Shown one piece after another: positions 42,142 through 50,392 of a stretch of DNA of 64,000 nucleotides. The position numbers and the translations under genes are program-made. This DNA is from Streptomyces sp. MMG1121 (GTDB taxonomy: Bacteria > Actinomycetota > Actinomycetes > Streptomycetales > Streptomycetaceae): assembly GCF_001280015.1 (NCBI RefSeq), contig NZ_LGDV01000187.1:62001-126000 (forward strand), written 5' to 3'. The first letter of the stretch is position 1; every line of letters starts with the position of its first letter. The notes under the pieces are model-generated. The model did no database searches. It was given only the letters and a program-made list of their open reading frames with translations, and was not told where the DNA came from.

Positions 42142-43258
42142 TCAGTGCGTGGGCAGGGCCAGGGCGCGCGTGCCGCGCTTGATCAGCTCGTTGGCGATGA
42201 TCAAGCGCTGGATCTCGGAGGTGCCCTCCCAGATCCGGTCGACGCGCAGCTCGCGGTACATGCGCTCGACGGGGTAGGTGCGGTCATAGCCGCGACCGCC
42301 GAAGATCTGCAGGCAGCGGTCCGCGACCCGGCCGGCGGCCTCGCTGGCGGCGAGCTTGGCGGTGGAGGCCTTGGCGTGCAGCGTCTTGCGGTCGGTGCCC
42401 GGCTGGTCCGCCTCCCAGGCGACCTGGTGGGTGTAGGCGCGGTTGACCGCGATGTCCACGGCGCAGTCCGCGAGCATCCCCTGGATCAGCTGGTACGACG
42501 CGATCGGGGGCGGCACCGACCGTGCGGGCGGCGATCATCAGGCGTTCGTCCGTGAACCATTCCTTGGTCAGTTCGTAGCCGCTGCCGACACCGCCGAGCA
42601 CGTCCTCGTCGGCCACGAAGACGTCGGTGAAGGTGAACTCGGGGTGCCCGTTGACGGCGGAGTGCATGAAGTGCGGCAGCCGCGTCATCTCGACTCCGGG
42701 GGCGGCCTTGTCCACGAAGAAGAGGGTGGGCAGCCGCTCGGGGCCGGCGTCCGCCTGCACCAGCAGGAAGTCGGCGATGTCGCCGCAGGTGACGAACCAC
42801 TTCTCGCCGCTCAGCAGCCAGCCGCCGTCGGTGCGGGTGGCCGTGGAGGTGCCCGAGGAGGGGTCCGAGCCGGCGCCCGGCTCGGTCACGGCGAACGCGT
42901 CGAACCTCTCGGCGCGGAGCACGGGCAGCAGGTACTTCTCGCGCTGGCGTTCGTCGCCGTACGCGAGGACGTTGGCGGGCCGCCAGGGGATGTCCCACAG
43001 ACAGTTGGTGACCTTGCCGAATTCCTCCTCGACGATGACCTGGTCGAGGAGACTGAGGCCGGCGCCGCCCCACTCGGCAGGCATGTTGATGGCGTAGACG
43101 CCGGCGTCCATGGCGGCCCGGGTCAGCTCGGCGACCAGCTCCTGCGGCAGGGGGCCGCCGGCCTGCTCGGACTGGTCCTCGTACCGCATCAGCAGGCGGG
43201 CGTAGCCGGCGGCGCGGCGCTTGAGGTCGGCCTGCTCGGGGGTGTAGCGCATGTCCAT
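42142..43258 (-). pseudogene. Acyl-CoA dehydrogenase, frameshifted (copy 2)
   Basis: Starts at ATG 43258 (MDMRYTPEQADLKRRAAGYARL) and shows FAVTEPGAGSDPSSG, LSGEKWFVTCGDIADF, MIAARTVGAA and other family blocks up to about 42520. It then changes frame into PPIASYQLIQGML and finishes normally at 42142 (GRGYDRTYPVERMYRELRVDRIWEGTSEIQR). About 19 codons are missing at the junction, more than in copy 1, but the break lies at the same edge of the shared 100-base block. Apart from that block and the C-terminus the two proteins are clearly paralogues, not recent copies. Two subunit-like acyl-CoA dehydrogenases in a row are common in actinobacterial steroid and amine catabolic operons. Function is doubtful unless the sequence is in error. 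Confidence 0.85.
42410..42509. repeat. 100-base perfect direct repeat, copy 2
   Basis: Partner of the block at 41232-41331; see that entry. Confidence 0.95.
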
Positions 43259-43293
43259 GGGGCCTCTTCGGTTCGGGGCGCAAAGGGAGGGGG

Positions 43294-45348
43294 TCAGGCG
43301 AGTACCGCGCGGGAGTCCAGGGCGAGCGCCCCGTGCGGGCGTACGAGCAGGGGGTTGACCTCTGTCTCGGCGATCTCCGGGTGGGCGGCGGCGAATGCCG
43401 TGATCGTCTCGATGGCCGCCGCGGCCGCGGTGAGGTCGACGGGGGGCCTGCCGCGCACCCCGTCGAGTAGGGCGGCGGTGCGCAGTCCGCGCAGCAGGTC
43501 CAGGGCGCGCTCGGCGGTCACGGGGGCCAGGGTGAACGCGACGTCGTGCAGGGACTCGGCCAGTACGCCGCCCAGCCCCACCATGGCCACGGGGCCGAAA
43601 CGGGGGTCACGGTTGACGCCGACGATCAGTTCGATGCCGTCGGTCAGGTCCGCCATGGCCTCCACGGAGTAGGAGGAGGCACCGAGTCTGGCGCGCATCT
43701 CGCGGAAGGAGGCGAGGAGTTCGTCGGGTCCGGCCAGGCCGAGTGCCACCCCGCCCGCGTCGGACTTGTGCAGCAGATGGAGGGCCTTGAGGACGTAGGG
43801 TCCGCTGAACTCCGCGGCCACTGCGAGGAGTTCGGTCTCGTCATGGACCTCCCGCGCCGCCGGGAAGGGAAGTCCGGCCGCCTCCAGGGCCCTGCGGGTC
43901 TGCAGATAGCCGCTCTCGCGCAGCGGGGTCGCGGGCGGGGGCAAGGGGGTGACGCCCGGGTACGGCGCGCCGGATGTCGTCGCGGCGAGGGCGCGGGCGG
44001 CGTCCTCGGTGGCATCGAAGACGGGGATGCCGGCCTCGGCCAGGGTGCGGCAGCTCGGTGACCCCGGATACATCGACTGCACCACGAGCGGCTTGGCGGT
44101 GGCCCGATGACGGTCGGCGATCAGGCGTGCGGCGGCCCGTTCCCCGTCCGCGAGGACCGTTCCTCCTCCCCCGAGCCCGCCGTCGGCGTCCGCGTAGCCG
44201 CCGAAGTAGCCGGTCATCAGGACGGCGTCCACCTCTTCGGCCGCCAGGAGCGCGGAGACCGTCCCCGCGTACGAGCCCGGGTCCTGCTCGCCCATCCCGG
44301 CGAGGTCCACCGGGTTGGCGACGGCCGACTGCTCCCAGAGGATCTCGCGGAGGTCGTCCCGTGTGGGCCGGCCGAGTTCGGGGACGGTCAGGCCGGCCGC
44401 CTCGACGGCGTCTGCGGCGATGACACCGTGGCCGCCGCCGTCCGTGAGGATCGCGACCCGGCGCCCGGCGGACCGTCGTGCGCCGTTCAACGCTGCCAGG
44501 ACGACGGTGAGTTCACGTGGGGTGGCGACCAGTTCCACACCGGCGTCCCGGCACGCCGCACCCACCACGTCGGCCGAGGTGGTGAGCGCCCCGGTGTGGG
44601 ACTGGGCGCTGCGTGCGGAGGCGTCGCCGCGGCCGGCGGTGAGCAGCACCACGGGTTTGCCCGCGTCGGCGGCGGCCTCGGCGAAGGAGCGTCCGTCGGC
44701 GAAGTCCTCGGCGTAGACGGCGATGGCGTGGGTGCCCTCGTGCCGGGCGCAGTCGGCGAGCAGGTCGACGAGGGTGACGTCGGCCTGGTTTCCCAGCGAG
44801 ACGAACCGGGAGAATCCGAGGCCGTGCGGGCGGAAGCGAAGCTGGAGTTCCAGGGCGAGGTTGCCGCTCTGGCTGAGGAGCGCGATGCCACCGGGGGTGA
44901 AGGTGTCGGAGGCCAGGAAGAGGTCCGTGGTGTTGTCGGCCAGCCCGAGGCAGTTCGGCCCGACCATCACGGCACCGGCGGCGCGCACGCGCTCGGCGAC
45001 GGCCTGCTGGCGTGCCCGCCCCGCGTCGCCGGTCTCCGCGAAGCCGGCGGTGATGGCGACGATCGCCCGGGCCCCGCAGCCCAGGGCCTCGTCGACGGCG
45101 TCCTCGAAGCCGGCGGCGGGCACGGAGACCACCGCCAGGTCGACGGGTTCGCCGAGCGCGCTCAGGCTGGGCGCGGCGGTACGGCCGAGCACCGTGCCGC
45201 CGCGCCGGTTGACCAGGTGGACGGGGCGACGGCCGTTCGCGCGCAGGGCCTGGGCGGAGATGGCGTGGCCGTACTTCGCGGGGTCGTCGCTGGCTCCGAC
45301 GACGGCGACGGAGACGGGGTCGAAGAGGGCTGACAGGTCGCGTCCCAT
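43294..45348 (-). CDS. ADP-forming acyl-CoA synthetase (acetate-CoA ligase family)
   Basis: 684 residues with CoA-binding, CoA-ligase and ATP-grasp domains in one chain. This type interconverts acyl-CoA plus ADP plus phosphate with acid, ATP and CoA. The N-terminal CoA-binding Rossmann domain starts SVAVVGASDDPAKYG, and VGPNCLGLADN follows. The phosphorylated His is in the AQSHTGAL motif near residue 255. The C-terminal ATP-grasp_5 part includes FPAAREVHDETELL and ALHLLHKSDAGGVALGL. It likely activates the carboxylate that enters the acyl-CoA dehydrogenase steps, a common partner in amine and carnitine-like catabolism. The gene follows the ferredoxin gene with TGACATG spacing. Confidence 0.9.
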   Translation of the reverse strand: MGRDLSALFDPVSVAVVGASDDPAKYGHAISAQALRANGRRPVHLVNRRGGTVLGRTAAPSLSALGEPVDLAVVSVPAAGFEDAVDEALGCGARAIVAITAGFAETGDAGRARQQAVAERVRAAGAVMVGPNCLGLADNTTDLFLASDTFTPGGIALLSQSGNLALELQLRFRPHGLGFSRFVSLGNQADVTLVDLLADCARHEGTHAIAVYAEDFADGRSFAEAAADAGKPVVLLTAGRGDASARSAQSHTGALTTSADVVGAACRDAGVELVATPRELTVVLAALNGARRSAGRRVAILTDGGGHGVIAADAVEAAGLTVPELGRPTRDDLREILWEQSAVANPVDLAGMGEQDPGSYAGTVSALLAAEEVDAVLMTGYFGGYADADGGLGGGGTVLADGERAAARLIADRHRATAKPLVVQSMYPGSPSCRTLAEAGIPVFDATEDAARALAATTSGAPYPGVTPLPPPATPLRESGYLQTRRALEAAGLPFPAAREVHDETELLAVAAEFSGPYVLKALHLLHKSDAGGVALGLAGPDELLASFREMRARLGASSYSVEAMADLTDGIELIVGVNRDPRFGPVAMVGLGGVLAESLHDVAFTLAPVTAERALDLLRGLRTAALLDGVRGRPPVDLTAAAAAIETITAFAAAHPEIAETEVNPLLVRPHGALALDSRAVLA

Positions 45349-45349
45349 G

Positions 45350-45541
45350 TCACTTCACCAGCCGCAGGGCCGAGTTGGGGCAGGCGGCTACGGCGGCCTC
45401 GGCGGCGTTCGCGCCCTCGGCCGGCACGTCGCTCACGCGCACCTGGGCGTAGCCCCACTCGTCGAGGTCGATCAACTCGGGCGCGGGTTCCTGGCAGAGG
45501 CCGTAGCCCTGGCAGCGGGTGGAGTCCAGCAGGAGTTTCAC
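45350..45541 (-). CDS. Small 3Fe-4S/4Fe-4S-type ferredoxin
   Basis: 63 residues from a GTG at 45541 with AAAGGA six bases upstream. The pattern CQGYGLC (C-x5-C) near residue 10 and a lone CP near residue 55 match the single-cluster ferredoxins that feed cytochromes P450 and other oxygenases in actinobacteria. DEWGYAQV is the typical acidic middle. It would carry electrons from the NuoF-like flavoprotein encoded upstream in the same operon, perhaps to the divergently encoded Rieske oxygenase. Confidence 0.88.
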   Translation of the reverse strand: MKLLLDSTRCQGYGLCQEPAPELIDLDEWGYAQVRVSDVPAEGANAAEAAVAACPNSALRLVK

Positions 45542-45637
45542 GGTCGGTCCTTTCGGTGCGGCGGGTGCGGGCGGCTCGGTGGGGTGCGTGGCGGGGTGGG
45601 GCACGGCGGAGGGTCGCGGGCCGGGACCACAGGGCCC

Positions 45638-45713
45638 GGGACGACGAGGGCCCGGACATCGGGACGACGGGTGGGATGGGACGACGGGGTCGGACGGCGA
45701 GGACCGGGACGAC
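45638..45713. repeat. Imperfect GGGACGAC repeats in an intra-operon spacer
   Basis: Four copies of GGGACGAC (45638, 45661, 45678, 45706) in the 209-base spacer between the NuoF-like and ferredoxin genes, plus a GGGACGGGAC at 45721. The spacer has no gene. It may be slippage-prone sequence or an RNA processing site. Confidence 0.6.
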
Positions 45714-45750
45714 TGGGGGCGGGACGGGACAGCGGGAGCCGTGGTGCGGG

Positions 45751-47007
45751 TCAGGGCACCGCCACCGTGAACCGACGGCCGTCGTGGGGTGCCGGGTCCG
45801 CGCACGTGGGGCAGGTGGTGTCGCGGTGGGCGTCGAGACGGCCTGGGAAGTGGGCGAGGAGGGTGGCGACGATCCGGGCGGCGGCATCGAGCAGGCCGCA
45901 GGCTCCGCGGCCGGGCAAGTGCCTTGACCAGCGGTACAGTTGGCCGGTCGCCGCGTCGTCCGCCGCGCCGCGGGCCACCGCCGCGAGGGTCTGGGCCAGC
46001 GCCCCGGTACCGGAGACGCACACCCCGCACTGCCGGGAACTCTGCGCCGCCAGATAGGCGGCGGCCTCGGTGGCCACGGCAACGGGGCAGTCCTCGGGGT
46101 GCAGGAAGTGCAGCGCCCCGCAGCCGAGCGCTCCGCCGGCCGCGTTCAGGCGGTCGTGGTCGAGCTGGAGATCCGTCCAGCCGACGCCGTGGAAGCCCCC
46201 GAACAGACCGCCCAGCAGGACCGCCTCGGCCCTGCCGTGGCCGCACAGGTCGGCCAGGACCTTCAGATGCGTCCCGGCGGGCACTTCGGCCAGCGCGGCG
46301 GCGGTATCGCCCGTTCCCGAGACGGTCACCAGATGAGCGCCGGCCACGGCCACCGCGGCGTCCGGGCACGCGTGCAGCATCGCGATCCGCGCCAGTGTCT
46401 CCACGTTGGCGACCAGCGTGGGCGCTCCGCCCACCCCCGCCTCGAAGGGGCGCGGGGGCTTCGCCGTGGGCAGGGCCGGGCCGCCCCCGATGCGCCGTAC
46501 GACCGCGGTCTCCTCCCCGGCCACGTACGCGGGCTCCGTCCGTACGACGTCGACGCGCAGGTCGGCGGGACCCTCGGTGAGCGCGTGCCGGACGGCCTTC
46601 TCGGCGAGGGCGTCGGAGAGGTAGACGTAGCCGTGCCCGGCACCGGTCATGGCCGCGGCCAGCCGCAGGCCGTCCAGGACCAGATGCGGTCGGTGGCACA
46701 GCAGCCACCGGTCCTTGACCGATCCGGGCTCGCCCTCCTCGCCGTTGGCGACGACGACGGGCCGGCCGGGTGCGTCGCGGACGGCCCGCAGCTTCACGGC
46801 TGCGGGGAAGCCGGCACCCCCGCGGCCGCGCAGTCCGACGGCGGCGATCCGGTCGAGCAACCGGTCCCGCTCGGTCAGCGGTGCGTACCCGCCCACCGCG
46901 AGGTATCGGGCGCGATCCTCGACACCGTGGTGCGGCTCGGCGCCGAACACCGGCGAGACGAGCAATCCGGGCTGTCCGTCGGGAAGGAGGGGGTGGACGC
47001 CGGTCAT
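45751..47007 (-). CDS. NuoF-like FMN/4Fe-4S NADH dehydrogenase flavoprotein
   Basis: 418 residues related to the NADH-binding 51-kDa subunit of complex I. The FMN/NADH loop is GLRGRGGAGFPAAVK near residue 58, followed by ANGEEGEPGSVKDRWLL. A 4Fe-4S site is suggested by SSRQCGVC with GRGACGLL near residue 365. It is not part of a nuo operon. Lying upstream of a ferredoxin and near a Rieske oxygenase, it most likely passes electrons from NADH to that ferredoxin. The ATG at 47007 overlaps the stop of the small upstream gene (ATGA). Confidence 0.85.
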   Translation of the reverse strand: MTGVHPLLPDGQPGLLVSPVFGAEPHHGVEDRARYLAVGGYAPLTERDRLLDRIAAVGLRGRGGAGFPAAVKLRAVRDAPGRPVVVANGEEGEPGSVKDRWLLCHRPHLVLDGLRLAAAMTGAGHGYVYLSDALAEKAVRHALTEGPADLRVDVVRTEPAYVAGEETAVVRRIGGGPALPTAKPPRPFEAGVGGAPTLVANVETLARIAMLHACPDAAVAVAGAHLVTVSGTGDTAAALAEVPAGTHLKVLADLCGHGRAEAVLLGGLFGGFHGVGWTDLQLDHDRLNAAGGALGCGALHFLHPEDCPVAVATEAAAYLAAQSSRQCGVCVSGTGALAQTLAAVARGAADDAATGQLYRWSRHLPGRGACGLLDAAARIVATLLAHFPGRLDAHRDTTCPTCADPAPHDGRRFTVAVP

Positions 47008-47432
47008 ACGGTGCTCCTGGGCTCGAAGTGGCCGGAGAGGGTGGGGCCGGTGCGGGACCTCAGACGCGCCAGCGCGCCTTCCAGGTCCCGCCGCTGGGCG
47101 GCGGTGCGCGCGTAGGCGGTGCCGGGCAGGCCGATCAGCATGCGGTGGTGATCGAGGACGACCTCGCCGGCCACCAGCGCCGGCCGGGGATCAGCGGTCG
47201 TGGATCCCTGCGCCGCCCGGACGACCAGGTCGGTGACCTCGTGGAGGTAGCGCAGCCAGGTGTGCTGTGTGCCGCGCAGCACCAGCCGCTCGACACGTTG
47301 CCGCTCGGCGGCGACCAGGGAGGACGGCGGACAGTCGGTCACCGGTGCGCGCAGGGCGGCCACCGCGGTGGGCAGTTCCTGTTCGGGCTCCGGCGTGAGA
47401 CCGAGCCAAACCAGACTTCGGCGGTCGCTCAT
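47004..47432 (-). CDS. Small protein of unknown function, first gene of the acyl-CoA operon
   Basis: 142 residues starting MSDRRSLVWLGLTPEPEQ, with AAGGAGG six bases before the ATG at 47432. The N-terminal strand, a central RGTQHTWLRYLHEVTDLVVRAAQG helix and a VAGEVVLDHHRMLIGLPGTAYA segment suggest a small folded cytoplasmic protein without cysteines for metal binding. I do not recognise the family. It is translationally coupled to the NuoF-like gene, so it may be an accessory subunit of that electron-transfer unit. Confidence 0.7.
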   Translation of the reverse strand: MSDRRSLVWLGLTPEPEQELPTAVAALRAPVTDCPPSSLVAAERQRVERLVLRGTQHTWLRYLHEVTDLVVRAAQGSTTADPRPALVAGEVVLDHHRMLIGLPGTAYARTAAQRRDLEGALARLRSRTGPTLSGHFEPRSTV

Positions 47433-47740
47433 GCGTGCCTCCTTGGTCGCACCGCCGCCGGGTCGGCCCGGAAACGGGGTGGTGCGGCGACGGGGTGGAC
47501 GAGGTGCCCCGACGCCCGTACGGGATCGGGCGGGAAGCGTGTGCGGGGTGCCGGCCTCGGGGCCGGGCACGGCATGGACAGCAGGTGTCCGCAGCGGTGC
47601 GACGTGATCGGCCGAAGCCGTGCACCGCCCGGACCGGGGGTGTCCTGAATCGGACGCCCTGGTGCGCGGATCGAGGTCCGCGGGCGTACGGAAGGCGCCG
47701 CGAAGGGCCCGGCACGGACCCTGGCCTTCCGCCTACCACG

Positions 47741-47764
47741 AGACTAACTAACTAATCAGTCAGC
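47741..47764. promoter_or_regulatory. Imperfect operator-like palindrome
   Basis: AGACTAACTAACTAATCAGT and flanking bases resemble the perfect site at 47801-47820 (GACTAA and TNAGTC half sites) with weaker symmetry. Probably a second binding site for the same regulator. Confidence 0.45.
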
Positions 47765-47800
47765 TCACAAGTCTTGACTTCCGGCCACCCCAGGCCCACT

Positions 47801-47820
47801 CTGACTAACCAATTAGTCAG
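47801..47820. promoter_or_regulatory. Perfect operator palindrome, TetR-like
   Basis: CTGACTAA, four central bases CCAA, then TTAGTCAG: perfect 8-bp arms. It lies 93 bases before the Rieske start. Size and symmetry suit a TetR dimer. The TetR gene closing the leftward operon is the obvious candidate. Confidence 0.6.
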
Positions 47821-47912
47821 CCGGATCCCGGCAGGTCGAAAGCCCATTCCTGCCGAGTTCCCGGCGCAGCCTCACCGCCCATCGCCGCCGCAGCGGCGCG
47901 GAGGAGGACTCC

Positions 47913-49094
47913 ATGCACCCCTCGACCACCACCCGGGCAGGCGCCGTCTCCCCGGCCCCGCCGGGGCCGCCCTCCGAGCATCCCGGGGAAGCCCTGGCGG
48001 CCCGCTACTACACGGATCCGGCCATCGCCGAGGCCGAGACCGACCGTATCTTTGCCAAGTCCTGGCAGCTCGTCTGCCACGAATCCGATCTCCCCGGCCC
48101 CGGCGCGCGCCTGACCGCCACGGCCGCCGGCCGGGAGGTGCTGGTCGTCCGGACCGAGGACGGCGATCTCGCCGCCCACCTCAACGTCTGCCGGCACCGC
48201 GGCACCCGCCTGGTCACTGAGCCCGCGCCGGCCGGCAAGGCGATCCGCTGCCCGTACCACGGCTGGACGTACAAGCTGGACGGACGTCTCGTCGGCGCTC
48301 CCGAGGCCCGCCGGATCCCGTGCCTGGACAAGCCCCGGCTCGGGCTGCACCCGGTCAATGTGGAGTCCTTCCTCGGCTTCGTCTTCGTCAACCTCGACAT
48401 GGAGGCGACCCCGCTCGCCGAGACCTGTGCCGGGCTCGCCGAGGCCGTCGGCCGCTACACCGGGCCGGACCTCGTCCCCGTCGGCAAGCACCGCATCCAC
48501 GACGTGGCGGACGGCGAGGAGCAGAACGCCAACTGGAAGGTGATCGTCGACAACTACCTGGAGGGCTACCACGTCCCCGTGGCCCACCCGGCGCTCATGC
48601 GGCTGCTGGACTACCAGGCCTACGTGGTGGACGAGCTGCGCGAGGACTACGTCCTGTTCGAGGTACCGCTGCGCGAGAAGCCCTCCTCGAACTGGACCGA
48701 GCGGCTCTACCAGCGCCTCGCGACGCCGATGCCGGGGCTGGCCGAGACCGACCGGCGAGTCTGGCGGTACGCCGTGATCTATCCGAACACGCTCATCGAC
48801 TTCTACCCTGACCACGTGCTCGCGTGGACCGTCCTGCCCACCGCCCAGGGCCGGGCGGCGATCCCCGGCGCCTTCTACACCAAGCACGGGGAGGGCGTGC
48901 GGACCCGGCTGGCCCGCCGGCTCAACATCCACATCGGCTGGGTCACCAACGATGAGGACGCCGAGCTGGTGGAGCGTGTACAGGCCGGCCTGTCGACGCC
49001 CGGATTCGAGCCGGGTCCGCTTTCGCAGCGCGAGGCCGCCGTCGGCTGGTTCGCCCGCCGGGTCCGGGACGACCTGGACGGTGACGCACAGTGA
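47913..49094 (+). CDS. Rieske-type oxygenase, alpha subunit
   Basis: 393 residues. The Rieske 2Fe-2S site is CRHRGTRL...CPYHGWTY (residues about 93-116: CxH and CxxH). The catalytic domain has NWKVIVDNYLEGYHVPVAHP near residue 212, giving the bridging acidic residue and two His ligands of the mononuclear iron, and LIDFYPDHVLAW holds the third ligand. GGAGGAGG precedes the ATG. This length and motif set fit the quaternary-ammonium group of Rieske oxygenases (carnitine, betaine, stachydrine types) as well as aromatic-ring types. The adjacent amine importer and amine-oxidising genes favour an amine substrate. Electrons may come from the NuoF-like protein and ferredoxin encoded divergently. Confidence 0.88.
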   Translation: MHPSTTTRAGAVSPAPPGPPSEHPGEALAARYYTDPAIAEAETDRIFAKSWQLVCHESDLPGPGARLTATAAGREVLVVRTEDGDLAAHLNVCRHRGTRLVTEPAPAGKAIRCPYHGWTYKLDGRLVGAPEARRIPCLDKPRLGLHPVNVESFLGFVFVNLDMEATPLAETCAGLAEAVGRYTGPDLVPVGKHRIHDVADGEEQNANWKVIVDNYLEGYHVPVAHPALMRLLDYQAYVVDELREDYVLFEVPLREKPSSNWTERLYQRLATPMPGLAETDRRVWRYAVIYPNTLIDFYPDHVLAWTVLPTAQGRAAIPGAFYTKHGEGVRTRLARRLNIHIGWVTNDEDAELVERVQAGLSTPGFEPGPLSQREAAVGWFARRVRDDLDGDAQ

Positions 49095-49266
49095 GGTCCT
49101 CCCGCGTGCCGTACGCCCCACGGCTCCGGACGGGCTTACCCCTCCCCCGCTGACGCACACTCGCACCCTCCCCAGACCGGTCTTCCCTACGGAGTCAGGG
49201 CCTCCGTGAGCCGACCAGCCGGTCCAGCCCTGGAGTTGTGCCGTTCCTCGACGGAGAGGACGTTCC

Positions 49267-50391
49267 GTGTCCCCCGAGGTACCCCCGCCCACCCGACGCG
49301 CCGTGCTCCGGGCAGGCGCCTACGGGCTGCTGGGCACCACAGCCGCCGGCTGCGGCTTCATGCCCGCGAAAACGCCGGATGCCCAGCAGCTCGCCCCGGT
49401 CGCAGCACGCGTCGACGGCGATCTCGTCTACTTCAACTGGGCCGACTACGTCGACCCGTCGGTGTTCAAGGGCTTCGAGAAGGAGTACGGCGTCAAGGTC
49501 GTCCAGTCGAACTTCGACTCGATGGAAGGCATGGTCGCCAAGCTCAACGCCGGCAACCGCTACGACGTCGTCTTCCCCACCGCCAAGTGGGCCCAGCGCC
49601 TGGTCCGCGGCGGCCGGCTGCGCCGCATCGACCACACCCAGCTTCCCAACGCACACGCGATCTTCGGCACGTACACCTACTTCGCCGACCCCTGGTACGA
49701 CCCCGGCTCCGCCCACACCGTCCCGTTCACCGCGTACAAGACCGGCATCGGCTGGCGCCGTGACCGGATCGGCGAACTGACCGGATCGTGGCGGGACCTG
49801 TGGAGCGACAAGGCCCGCGGCAAGGTGTTCCTGCTGGACGACCGCGACGAGGTCCTCGGCATGGGCGCCCTGGAACTCGGCCTGAAGGTCAGCACCGGGA
49901 ACACCGGCGACCTCGACCGGATCACGTCCCTGCTGGGCACCCTGCGCCCACGGCTGCGCGGCTTCTCCAGCGACAGCTACAACAACCTGCTCAACGGCAA
50001 CGCGGTCATGACCCAGGCGTGGAGCGGCGACATGGCCGCCATGCTCAACCAGGCCAAGGACCCCTCCGTGTTCGGCTTCGAGGCCCCCAGGGAGGGCACG
50101 CCGATCAACTCCGACTGCTACGCCATCCCCTGGAACGCTCCCCATCCCGGCACCGCGATGCTGTTCATCGACTACATGCTGCGGCCGGAGAACGTGAAGA
50201 AGAACATCGAGTACATCGGCTACCCGATGCCGGTGGCGGGCACCGAGAAGACGTACGCCGACCTGGTCAGACCCTTCCCCGAGTGTCTGGTCACCGACGA
50301 CGACCTCAAGGCCGGCCTGTTCTTCCGCAACGGCAGTCGCGCGGCGGAGGACGCCCGCGACACCGCCTGGACCCATGTGAAGGCGGGCTGA
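49267..50391 (+). CDS. ABC transporter substrate-binding lipoprotein (polyamine type)
   Basis: 374 residues from a GTG with GGAGAGG upstream. The signal is of the twin-arginine lipoprotein type: TRRAVLRAGAYGLLG followed by a lipobox TAAGC, with the Cys near residue 29. The mature part resembles PotD/PotF spermidine-putrescine binders: LVYFNWADYVDPSVFKGFEKEYGVKV, SNFDSMEGMVAKLNAG, YDVVFPTAKW and NSDCYAIPWNAPHP. It would capture a cationic amine outside the cell for the permease-ATPase genes that follow with 1-3-base spacings or overlaps. Confidence 0.9.
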   Translation: MSPEVPPPTRRAVLRAGAYGLLGTTAAGCGFMPAKTPDAQQLAPVAARVDGDLVYFNWADYVDPSVFKGFEKEYGVKVVQSNFDSMEGMVAKLNAGNRYDVVFPTAKWAQRLVRGGRLRRIDHTQLPNAHAIFGTYTYFADPWYDPGSAHTVPFTAYKTGIGWRRDRIGELTGSWRDLWSDKARGKVFLLDDRDEVLGMGALELGLKVSTGNTGDLDRITSLLGTLRPRLRGFSSDSYNNLLNGNAVMTQAWSGDMAAMLNQAKDPSVFGFEAPREGTPINSDCYAIPWNAPHPGTAMLFIDYMLRPENVKKNIEYIGYPMPVAGTEKTYADLVRPFPECLVTDDDLKAGLFFRNGSRAAEDARDTAWTHVKAG

Positions 50392-50392
50392 C

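Larger units (their letters stand above)
47433..47912. promoter_or_regulatory. Divergent control region between the two catabolic operons
   Basis: 480 bases with no gene. The last 180 bases are AT-rich for this genome and hold two related operator-like sites (47741-47764 and 47801-47820). This is where both operons must start. Confidence 0.55.
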
